Part shown: positions 6,786-7,243 of the stretch, one piece after another
Layout of the letters: each line of letters begins with the position of its first letter
Position numbering within the stretch: position 1 is the first letter of the stretch
Assembly: GCA_003477345.1 (NCBI GenBank)
Contig: DMTG01000264.1
Location: forward strand, 1-7,243
DNA from: Succinivibrionaceae bacterium
Lineage (GTDB): Bacteria; Pseudomonadota; Gammaproteobacteria; Enterobacterales; Succinivibrionaceae
Direction: 5' to 3'
Length of the DNA stretch: 7,243 nucleotides
Translations under genes and position numbers: made by a program
Notes under the pieces: generated by a model
Seen by the model: only the letters and a program-made list of their open reading frames with translations
Told to the model about the DNA's origin: nothing
Databases searched by the model: none

Positions 6786-6945
6786 AGAACTTAGATAACA
6801 GCTGCTCAGCATGAACTGACATCCATGAGCTTTGCCTTAGAGCATCTGACACAGAGCTGTGCGACGCTTTATGCAAATATCGAAAAAATTCAGAATCAGT
6901 CAGACAGCATAAAATAATACTACAAAATAAAACATTAACATAATG
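6786..6945 (+). other. Coding-like stretch without a convincing gene, possibly a gene remnant
   Basis: Immediately after the large palindrome, about 125 bases keep the base composition of the neighbouring genes before the sequence becomes very AT-rich near 6912. Two overlapping plus-strand frames are open. One is ATG 6825 to TAA 6917 (30 residues, starting MSFALEHLTQSC). The other is a Cys/Arg-rich frame of 42 codons from 6815 to a TAA at 6941-6943, with no start codon. Neither has a Shine-Dalgarno site and I recognise neither. The simplest reading is a decayed gene fragment or an untranslated part of a mobile-element relic. An unannotated small protein cannot be excluded. Confidence 0.3.
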
Positions 6946-7127
6946 ATTTATAATTAAATTTACTTAAAAACTGTCAAAACCTAGAAGTCATGTAAATAAC
7001 TATAATTTTTTATAGGACTTCTTCTAACTTTTTTTCTGAGCCTTCAGTTATAAAAATATTTCCAAAAATCTCTTGAATCAGAATATTAGGTGATAAATAG
7101 CTTTTACATACAGAGTATAGAAAAACT
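6946..7127. other. Very AT-rich intergenic DNA between the pseI and gapA 3' ends
   Basis: About 180 bases dominated by A and T with stops in all frames and no gene visible. It holds a 7-bp inverted repeat, AGAAGTC (6983-6989) with GACTTCT (7016-7022), separated by 26 AT-rich bases, and a lone ATTAGGTG (7085-7092) that matches one arm of the gapA terminator. I see no supported promoter. Because the flanking genes converge here, the region is probably just transcript ends. Confidence 0.6.
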
Positions 7128-7155
7128 AAAAAGGCACCTAATTAGGTGCCTTTTA
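7128..7155 (-). terminator. Intrinsic terminator of gapA, possibly bidirectional
   Basis: AGGCACCTAATTAGGTGCCT (7132-7151) is a perfect 20-base palindrome. On the minus strand the stem is followed by a run of T residues (complement of 7128-7132), 19 bases or more beyond the gapA stop. On the plus strand TTTT follows as well, so it could also stop read-through coming from pseI. As a hairpin it would form an 8-bp stem with an AATT loop, extendable by A-T pairs at the base. Confidence 0.88.
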
Positions 7156-7174
7156 TTACAATCTGAAATTCAGA

Positions 7175-7243
7175 TTACTTGCCGGACTCTTCCATGGACT
7201 TGATCAGCTCAAGAACCTTGTTGGAGTAACCGATCTCGTTGTC
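7175..7243 (-). CDS. gapA: Glyceraldehyde-3-phosphate dehydrogenase, C-terminal 22 residues only
   Basis: Reading leftward from the right edge, 22 codons and a TAA (7177-7175) encode a peptide beginning DNEIGYSNKVLELI. This matches the C-terminus of type I GAPDH (E. coli ends DNETGYSNKVLDLIAHISK), including the conserved Asn and Tyr of the NExxGYS motif that contacts NAD. GAPDH interconverts glyceraldehyde 3-phosphate and 1,3-bisphosphoglycerate in glycolysis. The tail is 3 residues longer than that of E. coli. The codons are mostly those of a highly expressed gene (AAC, GAC, ATC, GGT, CTG). The rest of the gene lies beyond the window. An erythrose-4-phosphate dehydrogenase paralogue (Epd) is less likely given the tail sequence. 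The gene converges on pseI. Confidence 0.88.
   Translation of the reverse strand, partial: DNEIGYSNKVLELIKSMEESGK

Noticed and set aside
7160..7176. Inverted repeat AATCTGAA/TTCAGATT overlapping the gapA stop
   Set aside because: The one-base centre leaves little room for a hairpin loop and it has no T tract; the adjacent 7132-7151 palindrome is the evident terminator.

Overview
The window looks like a chromosomal segment of a gammaproteobacterium. The evidence is an E. coli-type fused chorismate mutase/prephenate dehydrogenase (TyrA), an MlaA outer-membrane protein, an HtpX protease very close to the enterobacterial form, and the tail of a gammaproteobacterial-type GapA. The moderate GC content and the divergence from E. 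coli would fit an anaerobic Aeromonadales relative such as Succinivibrionaceae, but that placement is inference. No complete mobile element, tRNA, rRNA or CRISPR array is visible.

Layout. Bases 1-1159 (minus) hold the N-terminal 386 residues of an unrecognised soluble, helical, Ala/Gln/Ser-rich protein that runs off the left edge; a plausible sigma70 promoter lies just upstream. Divergent from it is a plus-strand series: mlaA (1337-2152), tyrA (2203-3336), a DUF945/YdgA-like membrane-anchored protein (3330-4661, overlapping tyrA by 7 bases) and htpX (4711-5604). Gaps are 50, -7 and 49 bases with no internal terminator, and an intrinsic terminator follows htpX, so this reads as one operon of three envelope genes and one tyrosine-biosynthesis gene. 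Next is a pseudaminic-acid-synthase-like gene, pseI (5674-6687), only 34 bases after that terminator and with no other pseudaminic acid gene in view. At the right edge the last 22 codons of gapA enter on the minus strand (7175-7243), with a terminator at 7128-7155 that could serve both strands.

The 487 bases between pseI and gapA are the least ordinary part. They hold three successive hairpins. The largest (6743-6785) is a 19-bp stem with one unpaired T and a TTCA loop and has no T tract, so it resembles the imperfect palindromes at ends of IS200/IS605-family or REP-like elements more than a terminator. It is followed by about 130 bases of coding-like composition with no convincing gene, then by very AT-rich DNA up to the gapA terminator.

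Together the genes serve envelope lipid asymmetry (MlaA), inner-membrane quality control (HtpX), surface sugar synthesis (PseI) and central or aromatic metabolism (GapA, TyrA). No clearly new multi-gene system is evident. The best leads are the unknown left-edge protein, the solitary pseI and the bulged hairpin.
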